Positions 55,873 to 64,000 of a stretch of 64,000 bases of DNA are shown piece by piece. Numbering within the stretch: the first letter of the stretch is position 1; every line of letters begins with the position of its first letter. The stretch is from Lysobacteraceae bacterium PS02065. Its GTDB lineage: Bacteria > Pseudomonadota > Gammaproteobacteria > Xanthomonadales > Rhodanobacteraceae. Where the stretch lies: positions 39,004 to 103,003 of the forward strand of contig JASCPI010000015.1 in the NCBI GenBank assembly GCA_029959555.1, in the 5' to 3' direction. A program made the position numbers and the translations under genes. Below the pieces are notes generated by a model, which saw only the letters and a list, made by a program, of their open reading frames with translations, ran no database searches and was not told the DNA's origin.

Positions 55873-55998
55873 GGGCGTTCCTCAGTCAGGAGGCGCTGGA
55901 GTCGACCACGCCCATCGTCGCACGGCAATCATCATGGTCACCACGGATTAATCGCCGCAGTGCGAGGGTCGCTGGATCGACGACGACGAGGAGCGACG

Positions 55999-56505
55999 AT
56001 GAAGACCGAAACGACACCGAGTGACGACCTCAACACGCTCGGCGAACTCATCGACGGCATCGAGATCGCGATGCTGACGACGCGTGCCGCCGACGGCAGC
56101 CTCGTCAGCCGTCCGCTGCAGACGCTGCAGTTCGACCGCAAGGGCGACCTGCACTTCTTCACGGCCGCCGACAGCGCGAAGATCGAGCAGTTGCTGCGCG
56201 ATCCCGAGGTCAACCTCGCCTACGCGCATCCCGGCACGCAGCGTTACGTCTCGGTGCGCGGCACCGCGTTCGTGACGCGCGATCGTGCGCGCATCGACGC
56301 GTTGTGGTCGTTCGCCCAGAAACCCTTTTTCCCGGACGGCAAGGACGATCCGAACCTCGTCGTGCTCAGCGTGCGCGTGCGCGACGCCGACTACTGGGAA
56401 GCGCCGAGCAACTTCGTGAGCCGCGCGCTCGACTTCACGCGCGCGATCGTCAGCGACGAACCCGCAGACCTCGGCTCGCATGGGCGCGTGGCCGGCCTGC
56501 CCTGA
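55999..56505 (+). CDS. PNPOx-like general stress protein (GS26 type)
   Basis: 168 residues; GAGGAG lies just before the ATG. The split-barrel flavin-binding domain shows MLTTRAADGSLVSRPLQTLQFDRKGDLHFFTAADSAKIEQLLRDPEVNLAYAHPGTQRYVSVRGTA and the C-terminal FFPDGKDDPNLVVLSVRVRDADYW. These match the small general stress proteins of the pyridoxamine-oxidase-like fold, which bind FMN or FAD without proven PNPOx activity. The upstream frame from 54703 is noise. Confidence 0.88.
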   Translation: MKTETTPSDDLNTLGELIDGIEIAMLTTRAADGSLVSRPLQTLQFDRKGDLHFFTAADSAKIEQLLRDPEVNLAYAHPGTQRYVSVRGTAFVTRDRARIDALWSFAQKPFFPDGKDDPNLVVLSVRVRDADYWEAPSNFVSRALDFTRAIVSDEPADLGSHGRVAGLP

Positions 56506-56523
56506 CCGGCCGCACCGGGACGA

Positions 56524-57690
56524 TCAGAGCCGGGCGAGCGCCTGATCGAGATCGGCGATCAGCACGGCCGGCTCCTCGAGTCCGATCGACAAGCGTACGA
56601 GGGCGAGCGACGACGTGCCTGCCGCACGCAGCGGCGCGTCCGCCGGGAACACCGCGCATACCGGGAACGCGAGCGACTCGTATCCGCCCCACGACACGGT
56701 CATGAGGAAACGCTCGAGCCCGTCGCAGAACCGCTCGACCGCGGCGACGTCGACCGCATCGAGCTCGATCGTGAGGAGGCCGCTCGCGCCCTTGAGCTGG
56801 CGCTCGCTGAGGCCGAGCTGCGGATTCGCGCTCGCGTGCGGCGCGTGCACGTGGCGAACGCGCGGATGCGCCTCGAGGAACGCGAGCACCTCGCGCGTCG
56901 TCGCCGCGATGCGTTCCATGCGCACGCCAAGCGTGCGCAGCCCGCGCAGCATGAGCCAGGCGTCGTGCGGCGACAGCATCGCGCCGAACGTCATGTACGG
57001 CCCCTTGAACACCTCGCGCAGCAGCGCCTCGCTGCCGCACAGCACGCCCGCGACGACGTCGCTGTGGCCGTTGAGGTACTTGGTCGCCGAATGCGCGACG
57101 AGATCGATGCCGAGCGCGATCGGCGACTGGTTGAGCGGCGTCGCGTGGCTGTTGTCGCAGAGCGTGCGGATCCCGCGCGGTCGCGCGACCGCGGCGACGG
57201 CGGCGAGATCCTGCTGCTCGTAGGTCATCGAGTTCGGACTCTCGAGCACGATCAGCGTCGTCGCCGGCGTGATCGCGGCCTCGAAGTTTGCCGCGTCGGT
57301 ACCGTCGACGAAGGTCGTGGTGACGCCGAATTTCGCGAGCAGGTCGCGCAGCAGGCCACGCGTCCAGCTGTACGGTTTCGCGACGCAGACGACGTGGTCG
57401 CCGGCCTTCACGCAGGCGACCACGCCCGCGGCGACCGCGGCCGCACCGCTGCCGAACGCGAGGCAGTCCTCGGCACCTTCGAGCGCGGCGATCTTCCTGC
57501 GCAGGATCGCGATGGTCGGGTTGTTGCCGCGCGTGTACAGGTGCTCGGCGTACTCGTCGCGGAAGCCCTCGCGCATCGCGGCGACGGTCGGGAATGCGAA
57601 GATCGACGACTGCACGAGCGGCGGTGCGACGGCGCCGTCGTAACGCGCGCGCTCCTCGCCGAGATGATTGAGGATGTAGCTCAGGTCCAT
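56524..57690 (-). CDS. Cys/Met-metabolism PLP-dependent enzyme (cystathionine lyase/synthase fold)
   Basis: 388 residues. Family features: the Tyr in LYTRGNNPTIAILRRKIAALEGAEDCLAFGSGAAAV, the Asp in TLCDNSHATP and the PLP lysine in AHSATKYLNGHSDVVAG, ending with an SIGLEEPAVLIADLDQAL tail. Members are gamma- or beta-lyases, gamma-synthases or methionine gamma-lyase; residues that decide between these cannot be settled by eye. It starts only 2 bp past the stop of the small exported-protein gene, so it is at the end of the long polysaccharide operon. Confidence 0.9.
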   Translation of the reverse strand: MDLSYILNHLGEERARYDGAVAPPLVQSSIFAFPTVAAMREGFRDEYAEHLYTRGNNPTIAILRRKIAALEGAEDCLAFGSGAAAVAAGVVACVKAGDHVVCVAKPYSWTRGLLRDLLAKFGVTTTFVDGTDAANFEAAITPATTLIVLESPNSMTYEQQDLAAVAAVARPRGIRTLCDNSHATPLNQSPIALGIDLVAHSATKYLNGHSDVVAGVLCGSEALLREVFKGPYMTFGAMLSPHDAWLMLRGLRTLGVRMERIAATTREVLAFLEAHPRVRHVHAPHASANPQLGLSERQLKGASGLLTIELDAVDVAAVERFCDGLERFLMTVSWGGYESLAFPVCAVFPADAPLRAAGTSSLALVRLSIGLEEPAVLIADLDQALARL

Positions 57691-57692
57691 GA

Positions 57693-58175
57693 TCAGCGCG
57701 TGCCTGCGACGCGCACCAGGTGCAGGCGCGAGGTTTCGTCGCGACCTTGCTCGCGGTAGGTCTCGATGCGATCGAGGCTGCCGTCGGCGTTCGGCACGAG
57801 CTCGAGGCGATGCAGATGGGAACGCGAGGCGTCGGCGAGGTTGGTCGCGTCGGCGAACTCGAACACGAAGCCCTGCCCTTCGCGCAACGCGAGACGTGGC
57901 TGGTTGCCCTGCGCGCAGTAATGCGTGGCGAGCACGCGCGCGCCGTCGCGATGGAACACCGACAAGGTCTCGCCCGGCGTATCGGGCTGCCAGGCTTCGG
58001 TCAGCGCCGATCCGCGCGAGATCGCCGTGTAGTCGATGCGCACGCCGGCGGCGCCGTCGACCGACGAGGTCCAGCGTCCCGCGATCGCCTCGCCGAGGCG
58101 ATCGAGCGCGTCGGCACCGGCGGCCTGCGCGTCACCCGCGCAGGCCAGCGCGAGCATCGCGACGAGGGCCTTCAC
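57693..58175 (-). CDS. Small exported protein, unknown function
   Basis: 160 residues with a GTG start whose codon overlaps the galU stop (GTGA), which decides the start. The signal peptide ends in CAGDAQA. The rest is beta-rich (GRWTSSVDGAAGVRIDYTAISRGSALTEAWQPDTPGETLSVFHRDGARVLATHYCAQGNQPRL), like small barrel lipocalin-type or DUF1579-type proteins that resemble the heme/lipid-binding FABP fold. The single Cys is in THYCAQGNQP. Position in the operon between galU and the PLP enzyme suggests envelope relevance; not recognised further. Confidence 0.75.
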   Translation of the reverse strand: MKALVAMLALACAGDAQAAGADALDRLGEAIAGRWTSSVDGAAGVRIDYTAISRGSALTEAWQPDTPGETLSVFHRDGARVLATHYCAQGNQPRLALREGQGFVFEFADATNLADASRSHLHRLELVPNADGSLDRIETYREQGRDETSRLHLVRVAGTR

Positions 58176-59050
58176 TTGGCGAGCTTGCGCACGAGTTCGG
58201 CCGTGTGGCCGGCGATCTGCGGATCCTTGAGGGCCATGTGCAGCGTCGCCTGCACCAGGCCGAGCTTGTTGCCGCAGTCGAAGCGCTCGCCCTCGAACCG
58301 GTAGGCGAGCACGGGGCTTTCCTTGAGGAGTTCCCCGATCGCGTCGGTGAGCTGGATCTCGCCGCCTGCGCCGGGCTTCGTGTTCTCGAGCAGCGAGAAG
58401 ATGCGGCCCGGCAGCACGTACCGGCCGACGATCGCGAGGTTCGACGGCGCAACCTCGGGCTTGGGTTTCTCGACGACGAGACGCACGCGCGCCGCGCGCT
58501 CCGATACGGGCTCGGCATCGACGATGCCGTACTTGTTGGTCTGCTCGCGCGGCACTTCCTCGACCGCGAGCACGCCCGCGTTCTCGCGCTGCGCGACCTC
58601 GGCCATCTGGCGCAGCGCGCCCGCGCCGGCGTTCCAGATCAGGTCGTCGGCGAGCACCACGCCGAACGGTTCGTCGCCGACGACGGGCTTGGCGCACAGC
58701 ACGGCATGGCCCAGGCCGAGCGCTTCGGGCTGGGTCACGAACACGCAGCGCACGTGGCGCGGCAGCGTGCCCTGCACGAGCGCGAGCAACTCGTCCTTGC
58801 CCGACTGGGCGAGCTTGCTCTCGAGCTCGTAGGCCTTGTCGAAGTAGTCGGCGATCGCATGCTTGTAGCGGTTGGTGACGAAGATCAGCGTGTCGGCACC
58901 GGCATCGACGGCTTCGTCGACCGCGTACTGGATCAGCGGGCGGTCGAGCACGGGCAGCATTTCCTTGGCCACGACCTTGGTCGCGGGAAGGAAGCGCGTG
59001 CCGAGGCCGGCAACCGGGAACACGACCTTGCGCAGGGGTCCATTGGACAT
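58172..59050 (-). CDS. galU: UTP-glucose-1-phosphate uridylyltransferase
   Basis: 292 residues. Makes UDP-glucose for envelope polysaccharide. The nucleotide-binding start VVFPVAGLGTRFLPATKVVAKEMLPVLDRPLIQYAVDEAVDAG is exact for the family, with VLADDLIWN and VVEKPKPEVAPSNLAIVGRYVL later. It is 25 bp after the dehydratase gene and overlaps the next gene by 4 nt, so it is translated as part of the operon. Confidence 0.97.
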   Translation of the reverse strand: MSNGPLRKVVFPVAGLGTRFLPATKVVAKEMLPVLDRPLIQYAVDEAVDAGADTLIFVTNRYKHAIADYFDKAYELESKLAQSGKDELLALVQGTLPRHVRCVFVTQPEALGLGHAVLCAKPVVGDEPFGVVLADDLIWNAGAGALRQMAEVAQRENAGVLAVEEVPREQTNKYGIVDAEPVSERAARVRLVVEKPKPEVAPSNLAIVGRYVLPGRIFSLLENTKPGAGGEIQLTDAIGELLKESPVLAYRFEGERFDCGNKLGLVQATLHMALKDPQIAGHTAELVRKLAK

Positions 59051-59075
59051 CGGGGAGTCCTTGTGTCGAAGGGAT

Positions 59076-60962
59076 TCAGGAGGGGCGCGCAGCGAACGGC
59101 AGCACGGTGGCTTCCGTGTCGGCGGGACGCGCGTCGAATTCGGGCAACAGCTGGACCAGCACGCGCCGCAGCATGTCCTCGTCGTAATCGCGCACGGCGA
59201 GCTCGGCCTGGCGCAGCAGCGTGCCGAGCAGGCTCCAGCCCATGCTGCGCGGCTGTGCGAGGAAGATCTTCGCGTGCGTCGTGGCCTGGTAGTTTTCGAG
59301 CGGGTGGAACAGTTCCTCGAAAAGTTTCTCGCCCGAGCGCAGGCCCGTGAAGGCGATCGCGATGTCGCGGCCGGGCTGCTTGCCGGCGAGCTTGATCATC
59401 TGTTCGGCGAGGTAGGTGATCTTGACCGGCTCGCCCATGTCGAGCGCGAAGATCTCGCCGCCCTTGCCGAGCACACCGGCCTGCAGGATCAGCTGGCAGG
59501 CCTCGGGGATCGTCATGAAGTAGCGCGTGATCTCGGGATGCGTGACCGTGACGGGACCGCCCGCGCGGATCTGCTCGCGGAACAGCGGCACCACGGAGCC
59601 GGCCGAATCGAGCACGTTGCCGAAACGCACCGTGATGAAACGCGTGTGCGACTGCGCGGCGAAGTTCTGGCAGAAGATCTCGGCGGCACGCTTGCACGCG
59701 CCCATCGTGCTGCTCGGATTGACCGCCTTGTCGGTCGAGATCAGCACGAAGCATTCGGTGCCGTGGCGATCCGCCGCCTCGGCGACGATCTGCGTGCCGA
59801 GCACGTTGTTGCGGAACGCCTCGCGCACCTGGTCCTGCAGCAGCGGCACGTGCTTGTACGCGGCCGCGTGGAACACGACCTGCGGGCGCGCCGTCGCGAA
59901 CGCGCGTTCGCAGGCGACCGCATCACCGCAGTCGCCGATGCGCGCTTCGAGGATCAGGTCCGGGAACTCGCGATGCAGCTCCTGCTCGATGCGGTAGAGG
60001 TTGTACTCGGAGATCTCGTAGATGGTCAGCGACGATGCGCCGAGCCGCGCGACCTGGCGGCACAGCTCCGAGCCGATCGAGCCGCCGCCGCCCGTGACCA
60101 GCACGCGCTTGCCCGAGATGCCGCCGCGGATCGAGGTCCAGTCGAGCTGGACTTCCTCGCGGCCGAGAAGGTCCTCGATCGCGACCTCCTTGAGCTCGCC
60201 GAACGTCGAACGCCCCGCAACCACGTCGGCGAGGCGCGGCATCGTGCGGAACGGCAGCCCGCTGGCCTCGCACAGCGCGACGACACGACGCATCTGTGCA
60301 TTGTTGGCCGACGGCATCGCGATCAGCACGGTCTGCGCAGCCGTCTCGCGCGCGAGCTCGGGCAGTTGCTCGAGCGTACCGAGCACCGGCACGCCGTGCA
60401 GGCGAGCGCCGCGTACCTGGGTGTTGTCGTCGAGCACGCCGACAGGGCGGTAGCGGTTCTCGCGCAGCAGGTCGCGCACGAGGGTCTCGCCGGCCCGACC
60501 GGCGCCGAGCACGAGCACGCGCAGCGCCGGCGAGCGCGACAGGAAATCGAGCCGGCTGTCCTTCCAGTACCGGTACGCCAGGCGCGGCACGCCGAGCAGC
60601 ACGGCGAGCGCGACCGGATACACGAGCAGGACCGTGCGAGGCACCGTGGCCAGGCGGTTGTAGAGGAACAGCGTGACCGCGATCGCGAGCGCGCCGAGGA
60701 TGGTGGCACGCAGGATGTTCCAGAGATCCGGCAGGCTCGCGAAACGCCACAAACCCTTGTACAGGCCCGTCACCCAGAACACCGCGCCCTGCGCGGCGAG
60801 CACGAGCGCCATCTCGGGCCCGAACATCGGCACGTCGGGCCGCCAGGTTTCGAACGACCAGCGGAACGAGGTGATCGCGGCCCACGCGAGCCACACCATC
60901 GCGAGGTCGTGCAGCACGACGGCGAAGCGCGGGTGGATCTTGGCGATGAGCGAATTGGGCAC
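59076..60962 (-). CDS. WbpM/FlaA1-type NDP-sugar 4,6-dehydratase, membrane-anchored
   Basis: 628 residues from a GTG whose first base is shared with the stop of the upstream glycosyltransferase gene (TAGTG), an unusual start supported by spacing. Four membrane helices at about 10-110 precede a CoA-binding-like domain (RVLVLGAGRAGETLVRDLL) and a Rossmann dehydratase domain (VLVTGGGGSIGSELCRQVARLG, the STDKAVNPSSTMGACKRAAE catalytic block). It converts UDP-GlcNAc-type sugars to 4-keto-6-deoxy forms for O-antigen. In P. aeruginosa wbpM and ihfB bracket the O-antigen locus, which matches this neighbourhood. The family could equally be called CapD/WbpM-like. Confidence 0.93.
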   Translation of the reverse strand: MPNSLIAKIHPRFAVVLHDLAMVWLAWAAITSFRWSFETWRPDVPMFGPEMALVLAAQGAVFWVTGLYKGLWRFASLPDLWNILRATILGALAIAVTLFLYNRLATVPRTVLLVYPVALAVLLGVPRLAYRYWKDSRLDFLSRSPALRVLVLGAGRAGETLVRDLLRENRYRPVGVLDDNTQVRGARLHGVPVLGTLEQLPELARETAAQTVLIAMPSANNAQMRRVVALCEASGLPFRTMPRLADVVAGRSTFGELKEVAIEDLLGREEVQLDWTSIRGGISGKRVLVTGGGGSIGSELCRQVARLGASSLTIYEISEYNLYRIEQELHREFPDLILEARIGDCGDAVACERAFATARPQVVFHAAAYKHVPLLQDQVREAFRNNVLGTQIVAEAADRHGTECFVLISTDKAVNPSSTMGACKRAAEIFCQNFAAQSHTRFITVRFGNVLDSAGSVVPLFREQIRAGGPVTVTHPEITRYFMTIPEACQLILQAGVLGKGGEIFALDMGEPVKITYLAEQMIKLAGKQPGRDIAIAFTGLRSGEKLFEELFHPLENYQATTHAKIFLAQPRSMGWSLLGTLLRQAELAVRDYDEDMLRRVLVQLLPEFDARPADTEATVLPFAARPS

Positions 60963-62056
60963 TACGACCTCGGAAGACGGCGACGCGCCGCGCGGATGCA
61001 ATGACGCTTGCCGACGAGCCAGGCCAGCGTCGCCAGACCGTAGGCGACGAGGAGGCCTTCGAGGCCCGGGCCGGTGTACGACGACGCCGTGGTGGGACCG
61101 TTCGTCGCAGGAAAGGACAAACCTCGGTTCATCCATGCAAGGACAGGCACCACCACCACGAGGTTCCAAGCCATGTACATGCCGGTCACCCGCACGTGCG
61201 AACGGCCACCGCGCACGAGCCACTGGTAGAGGTGTTCGCGGTGCGCACTATACCAACGCCGCCCGTTCATCATGCGCCACAGCAGCGTGGCCGTGGCGTC
61301 GACGACGAACACCGAACACGCGACGAGCCCGCTCGCCGCGGCGACTGGATGGGCGAGCATCTGCCAGCCGACCGCGACCGCAACGAGCAGGCCGAGCACC
61401 CCGCTGCCGACATCGCCCATGAAGATGCGTGCGCGCGGGAAGTTGAACGGCAGGAAGCCCAGCGTCGCGACCGCGAACAGGCCGATGCGTTCGGCTTCGA
61501 CGGCACGCCCGCCCATCGCGCAGAGCACTGCGAGCACGATGAACACGAACAAGGCCTGCGTCGCGAGCAGGCCGTCGATCCCGTCCATGAAGTTGTGCAG
61601 GTTGACCGACCAGGCGATGGCGAGGACCAGCACGAACGCCACGAGCATCCAGAGCACGCCTGCGGACAGCACGAGGTCGACGAGCGGCGTCGCCGCGAGC
61701 AGCGCCACCGCCGCCACGAGATGCGCAGCCAGCCGCATGCGCGCCGCCAGACCGCGGTGGTCGTCGATCCAGCCGACCACCGCGACGAGCAGCGTCGCGA
61801 CCGAAAGCGCGAGCAACGCGGAGACGTCGACACCGTCGCCCGTCACGAGCACGAGCAGGTTCGCGACGAGCACGCCCACGACGATACCGATGCCGCCACC
61901 CCGTGGTGTCGGCATCGTGTGCGAACGACGCTGGCCGGGCTGGTCGAGCAGGTTGCGGCGCCGTGCGTAGGCGAGGCTCCACGCGGTCACGCCGACCGAC
62001 GCGGCGAGCACGCACAGCGCGACGACGCTCCAGGCGACGACCGACCAGGCCTCCAC
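60962..62056 (-). CDS. WecA/WbpL-like UDP-sugar:undecaprenyl-phosphate transferase
   Basis: 364 residues with about ten membrane helices. MraY/WecA motifs: PTPRGGGIGIVVG, the DDHRGL Asp pair, NLHNFMDGIDGL, ARIFMGDVGSG and the late AHREHLYQWLVRGG. These enzymes start lipid-linked polysaccharide synthesis by putting a sugar phosphate on undecaprenyl phosphate. Nine bp after lapB; overlaps the dehydratase gene by one base. The closest type is WbpL/WbcO, whose usual partner is WbpM. Confidence 0.92.
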   Translation of the reverse strand: MEAWSVVAWSVVALCVLAASVGVTAWSLAYARRRNLLDQPGQRRSHTMPTPRGGGIGIVVGVLVANLLVLVTGDGVDVSALLALSVATLLVAVVGWIDDHRGLAARMRLAAHLVAAVALLAATPLVDLVLSAGVLWMLVAFVLVLAIAWSVNLHNFMDGIDGLLATQALFVFIVLAVLCAMGGRAVEAERIGLFAVATLGFLPFNFPRARIFMGDVGSGVLGLLVAVAVGWQMLAHPVAAASGLVACSVFVVDATATLLWRMMNGRRWYSAHREHLYQWLVRGGRSHVRVTGMYMAWNLVVVVPVLAWMNRGLSFPATNGPTTASSYTGPGLEGLLVAYGLATLAWLVGKRHCIRAARRRLPRS

Positions 62057-62065
62057 CCTGCCCGC

Positions 62066-63235
62066 CTACTCGCCGACCACGCCGTGGATCGGCCGCACCG
62101 AAGCCCAGCTCTTGCAGCTCGGGCATTGCCAGTGGTGCGCGCGCGCGCCGAAACCGCAGCGCGAGCAGCGGTACATCGCCTGGCCCTCGAGCAGCTTGCG
62201 CACGAGGTCGCGCTGGATCAGGAAGCCTTCGCGTGCCTCGCCCTGCGCCGTGTGCAGGTTGACGTCGATGAGCGCCATCAGCGCGCGCACCGACGGGCGC
62301 TGGCGCAACTGGCGCGTGAGGAACTCGATCGCGACCGGCTCGCCCTGCGTGCGCGCGTAGAGCTTGGCCAGCGCGAGCACGGGCGAGACGCCCTGGTAGC
62401 GCTCGTTGATCTGCAGCAGGAACTCCTCGGCACGCTGCATGCGGCCGGCTCGGGCGTAACAGTCGAGCAGCGGCGAGAGGATCTCGGGCACGTAGTCGAG
62501 GTCGCGTACGGCGACGCGCTCGAACGCCGCGATCGCTCCGTCCACGTTGCCTTGCGCGGCTTCGAGATGGCCGAGCACGATGCTCGCGCGTACGCTGTCG
62601 GGCTGCGCTTCGAACGCTGCATCGAGCGCGGCGCGTGCCTCTTCGCTGGCACCGCGAGCACGCGCCTGCTCGGCGAGCTCGCACTGGAACTGCGCGATGA
62701 GCGTGCCCTGCGACTCGCCGGTCAGCCGTTCCAGCTTGCGTGCGTGGTCGATCGCCTTGGCCCAGTCGCGCTCGTGCTGATAGATCGACACGAGGTGGCG
62801 CAGCGCCGGTGGCGCGAGCGCATCCATCGCGACGAGGTCGGTGAACAGCGTCTCCGCGCGGTCGAGCAGGCCGGCGCGCATGTAGTCCTCGCCGAGCTCG
62901 AGCAGCGCAATGGTCTTTTCCTCCCCGCTCAGGCCGGGACGCGCAATGAGGTTCTGGTGCACGCGGATCGCACGGTCCACCTCACCGCGGCGGCGGAACA
63001 GGTTGCCGAGCGCGAGGTGGGTCTCGATCGTGTCGCGGTTGTACTCGGCGACCTTGAGGAAGACCTCGATCGCCTTGTCCTGCTGTTCGTTGAGCAGGTA
63101 ATTGAGACCGCGGAAATAGTTGGTCGACAGCTCGCTGACGCGTGCACCCGAGGTGCGCTCGCTGCCGCGGCGTGCGACGTACCAGCCGGAGAGCGCGGCG
63201 ATCGGCAGCAGGAGGACCAGCAGGAGCGTGGTCAT
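62066..63235 (-). CDS. lapB: LapB (YciM), LPS assembly regulator with TPRs and rubredoxin-like site
   Basis: 389 residues, the same length as E. coli LapB. An N-terminal anchor (MTTLLLVLLLPIAALSGWYVARR) is followed by TPRs (ELSTNYFRGLNYLLNEQQDKAIEVFLKV and onward) and a metal site (CSRCGFGARAHHWQCPSC). In E. coli LapB guides FtsH to LpxC to control lipid A levels. It overlaps lapA by 4 nt (ATGA). A longer frame continues to 63346 and is rejected. Confidence 0.96.
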   Translation of the reverse strand: MTTLLLVLLLPIAALSGWYVARRGSERTSGARVSELSTNYFRGLNYLLNEQQDKAIEVFLKVAEYNRDTIETHLALGNLFRRRGEVDRAIRVHQNLIARPGLSGEEKTIALLELGEDYMRAGLLDRAETLFTDLVAMDALAPPALRHLVSIYQHERDWAKAIDHARKLERLTGESQGTLIAQFQCELAEQARARGASEEARAALDAAFEAQPDSVRASIVLGHLEAAQGNVDGAIAAFERVAVRDLDYVPEILSPLLDCYARAGRMQRAEEFLLQINERYQGVSPVLALAKLYARTQGEPVAIEFLTRQLRQRPSVRALMALIDVNLHTAQGEAREGFLIQRDLVRKLLEGQAMYRCSRCGFGARAHHWQCPSCKSWASVRPIHGVVGE

Positions 63236-63522
63236 GCGCGGTCGGTGGCGGTGCCTTCGGCGGATTCCAGGCGCGTGCGCAAGTCGGCCGCGGTGCGGCG
63301 CGCGCTGCGCACCTCGCGCTTGAGGCGCGGCACGCGCAACGTCCACACCACGAGGCCGCCGAGCACCCAGCCGGCGAGCAGCGCGGCGAGCAAGGCGGCG
63401 CCCTTGGGCACCTCGACCTCGGCGAGATAGAGATCGAGCGCGATGCGCTCGGCGTTCAGCGCACCGAACGTGGCACCGAACAAGGCGAACAGCAGGACCA
63501 GCACGACGGCGCCCAGGCGCAT
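63232..63522 (-). CDS. lapA: LapA, small membrane protein of LPS assembly
   Basis: 96 residues with two membrane helices (LGAVVLVLLFALFGATFGAL, then LLAALLAGWVLGGLVVWTLR) and a coiled C-terminus (LKREVRSARRTAADLRTRLESAEG). LapA/DUF1049 proteins sit with LapB in envelope biogenesis. The start at 63522 was chosen because the longer frame is low-complexity. ATGA overlap with lapB. Confidence 0.92.
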   Translation of the reverse strand: MRLGAVVLVLLFALFGATFGALNAERIALDLYLAEVEVPKGAALLAALLAGWVLGGLVVWTLRVPRLKREVRSARRTAADLRTRLESAEGTATDRA

Positions 63523-63565
63523 GGGGAGATCTCCGGGAGAGGCCGCGGGACGGGATCGGAGCGGC

Positions 63566-63877
63566 TTACTCGTCCTCGGACTCGACGATCGGCGCCGTGC
63601 TGCCGTTGACGCGCTCGCGCAGTTCCTTGCCCGGCTTGAAGTGTGGCACATGCTTGCCCGGCAACGCGACCGCATCACCCGTCTTCGGGTTGCGGCCCAT
63701 GCGCGGCGGGCGGAAGTGGAGCGAGAAACTGCCGAAACCGCGGATCTCGATGCGGTCGCCTTCCGCGAGCGCATGGGTCATCTGCTCGAGCAGGCTCTTG
63801 ACCGCGAGTTCGACGTCATTCGCAGCGAGGTGCTGCTGGCGTGCGGACAGGGCTTCGATCAGTTCCGATTTTGTCAT
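63566..63877 (-). CDS. ihfB: Integration host factor subunit beta
   Basis: 103 residues. The HU/IHF fold is complete: [90 protein letters not shown], with the proline-tipped arm near residues 60-75. It bends DNA as a heterodimer with IhfA. The gene order rpsA-ihfB-lapA-lapB is conserved widely in gammaproteobacteria, and the promoter must lie near the rpsA terminator hairpin. Confidence 0.97.
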   Translation of the reverse strand: MTKSELIEALSARQQHLAANDVELAVKSLLEQMTHALAEGDRIEIRGFGSFSLHFRPPRMGRNPKTGDAVALPGKHVPHFKPGKELRERVNGSTAPIVESEDE

Positions 63878-63900
63878 CGCGGTACGGAATGGCGGGGTTC

Positions 63901-63928
63901 AAAAAAGCGCCCACCGCGAGGTGGGCGC
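63901..63928 (-). terminator. Intrinsic terminator of rpsA
   Basis: On the minus strand a 9-bp perfect stem (GCGCCCACC with GGTGGGCGC) around a TCGC loop is followed by six Ts. It lies between the rpsA stop and ihfB start, so it limits read-through into ihfB. Confidence 0.9.
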
Positions 63929-63941
63929 CACGTATCCAGCA

Positions 63942-63965
63942 GGCGCCGCCCTCGCGGGCGGCGCC
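63942..63965. other. Perfect 10-bp stem-loop just after the rpsA stop
   Basis: GGCGCCGCCC and GGGCGGCGCC pair perfectly around a TCGC loop (read on plus). It precedes the T-tailed terminator and may stabilise the rpsA 3-prime end or aid termination. Confidence 0.5.
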
Positions 63966-63974
63966 GGACCGCGC

Positions 63975-64000
63975 TCAATCGCGGTTGAACTTCTCTTTCA
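63975..64000 (-). CDS. rpsA: 30S ribosomal protein S1, last residues only
   Basis: Only the end is in the window: the minus strand reads KEKFNRD and then a TGA at 63977-63975. The frame enters from beyond the window. The identity rests on the conserved order rpsA-ihfB and the following terminator; the seven residues alone cannot prove it. Confidence 0.6.

Noticed and set aside
61001..63430. An 809-codon plus-strand frame over the lapB/WbpL-like genes
   Set aside because: His/Arg/Glu-rich antisense shadow of recognised genes.

Overview
The window is about 64 kb of very GC-rich, densely coding chromosome. Gene content and order point to a gammaproteobacterium of the Xanthomonadales/Lysobacterales, probably near Rhodanobacteraceae (Dokdonella-like). 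The evidence is a ppsR/ppsA pair beside a YqiB-type DUF1249 gene, imuB-dnaE2, the run rpsA-ihfB-lapA-lapB leading into O-antigen-type genes, and many exported proteins carrying a short DxIFxxGF(E/D) motif. The family placement is an inference from recall, not from a search. I see no rRNA, tRNA, CRISPR array, prophage or intact insertion sequence.

Layout. 1-10.2 kb: the start of a DUF1249 gene and ppsR (minus), then an exported beta-propeller protein with a ZU5-like partner and a CadC-like membrane regulator with TPRs (minus), then ppsA (plus). PpsR and PpsA form one regulatory pair, but 6.5 kb of unrelated genes separate them here. 10.3-14.3 kb: a small exported protein, a lipoprotein and two aldo/keto reductases. 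14.5-31 kb: a region rich in exported or hydrolytic enzymes. It holds a subtilase, a dienelactone hydrolase, an ABC exporter, an archaeal-type methyltransferase, a MarR-GNAT fusion regulator, and then five consecutive hydrolases (reprolysin-like zinc protease, proline iminopeptidase, M20-like, DUF1028, M14-like). 31-36 kb: a propeller/Y_Y_Y/GGDEF sensor and a large exported protein with one CxxCH haem site. 36-42 kb: a minus-strand set comprising an ECF sigma factor, an overlapping membrane protein, an exported transglutaminase, an RDD protein and an Ala-rich protein. 42-47 kb: an Rrf2 regulator overlapping a thioredoxin-reductase-like flavoprotein, a parallel beta-helix protein, an NTF2-like protein and a PQQ sugar dehydrogenase with an inserted domain. 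47.4-52.1 kb: the imuB-dnaE2 mutasome genes behind a LexA2-like palindrome, with no imuA. 52.2-56.5 kb: DUF1161, EcsC-like, class V aminotransferase, FAD monooxygenase and PNPOx-like genes. 56.5-64 kb: a tightly packed minus-strand run rpsA-ihfB-lapA-lapB-WecA/WbpL-like-WbpM-like-galU-small exported protein-Cys/Met PLP enzyme. This run joins envelope control (LapAB) to lipid-linked sugar synthesis.

Three cross-cutting patterns stand out. First, six exported proteins share the DxIFxxGF(E/D) motif, four of them at the extreme C-terminus. Second, several genes, including both dedicated regulators, appear to have leaderless promoters; in the two regulators a palindrome covers the start codon. Third, small palindromic elements (two sharing an exact 15-mer) and stem-loops sit between convergent genes. 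Start sites were chosen from Shine-Dalgarno sequences, signal peptides and family lengths, and often differ from the longest open frame.
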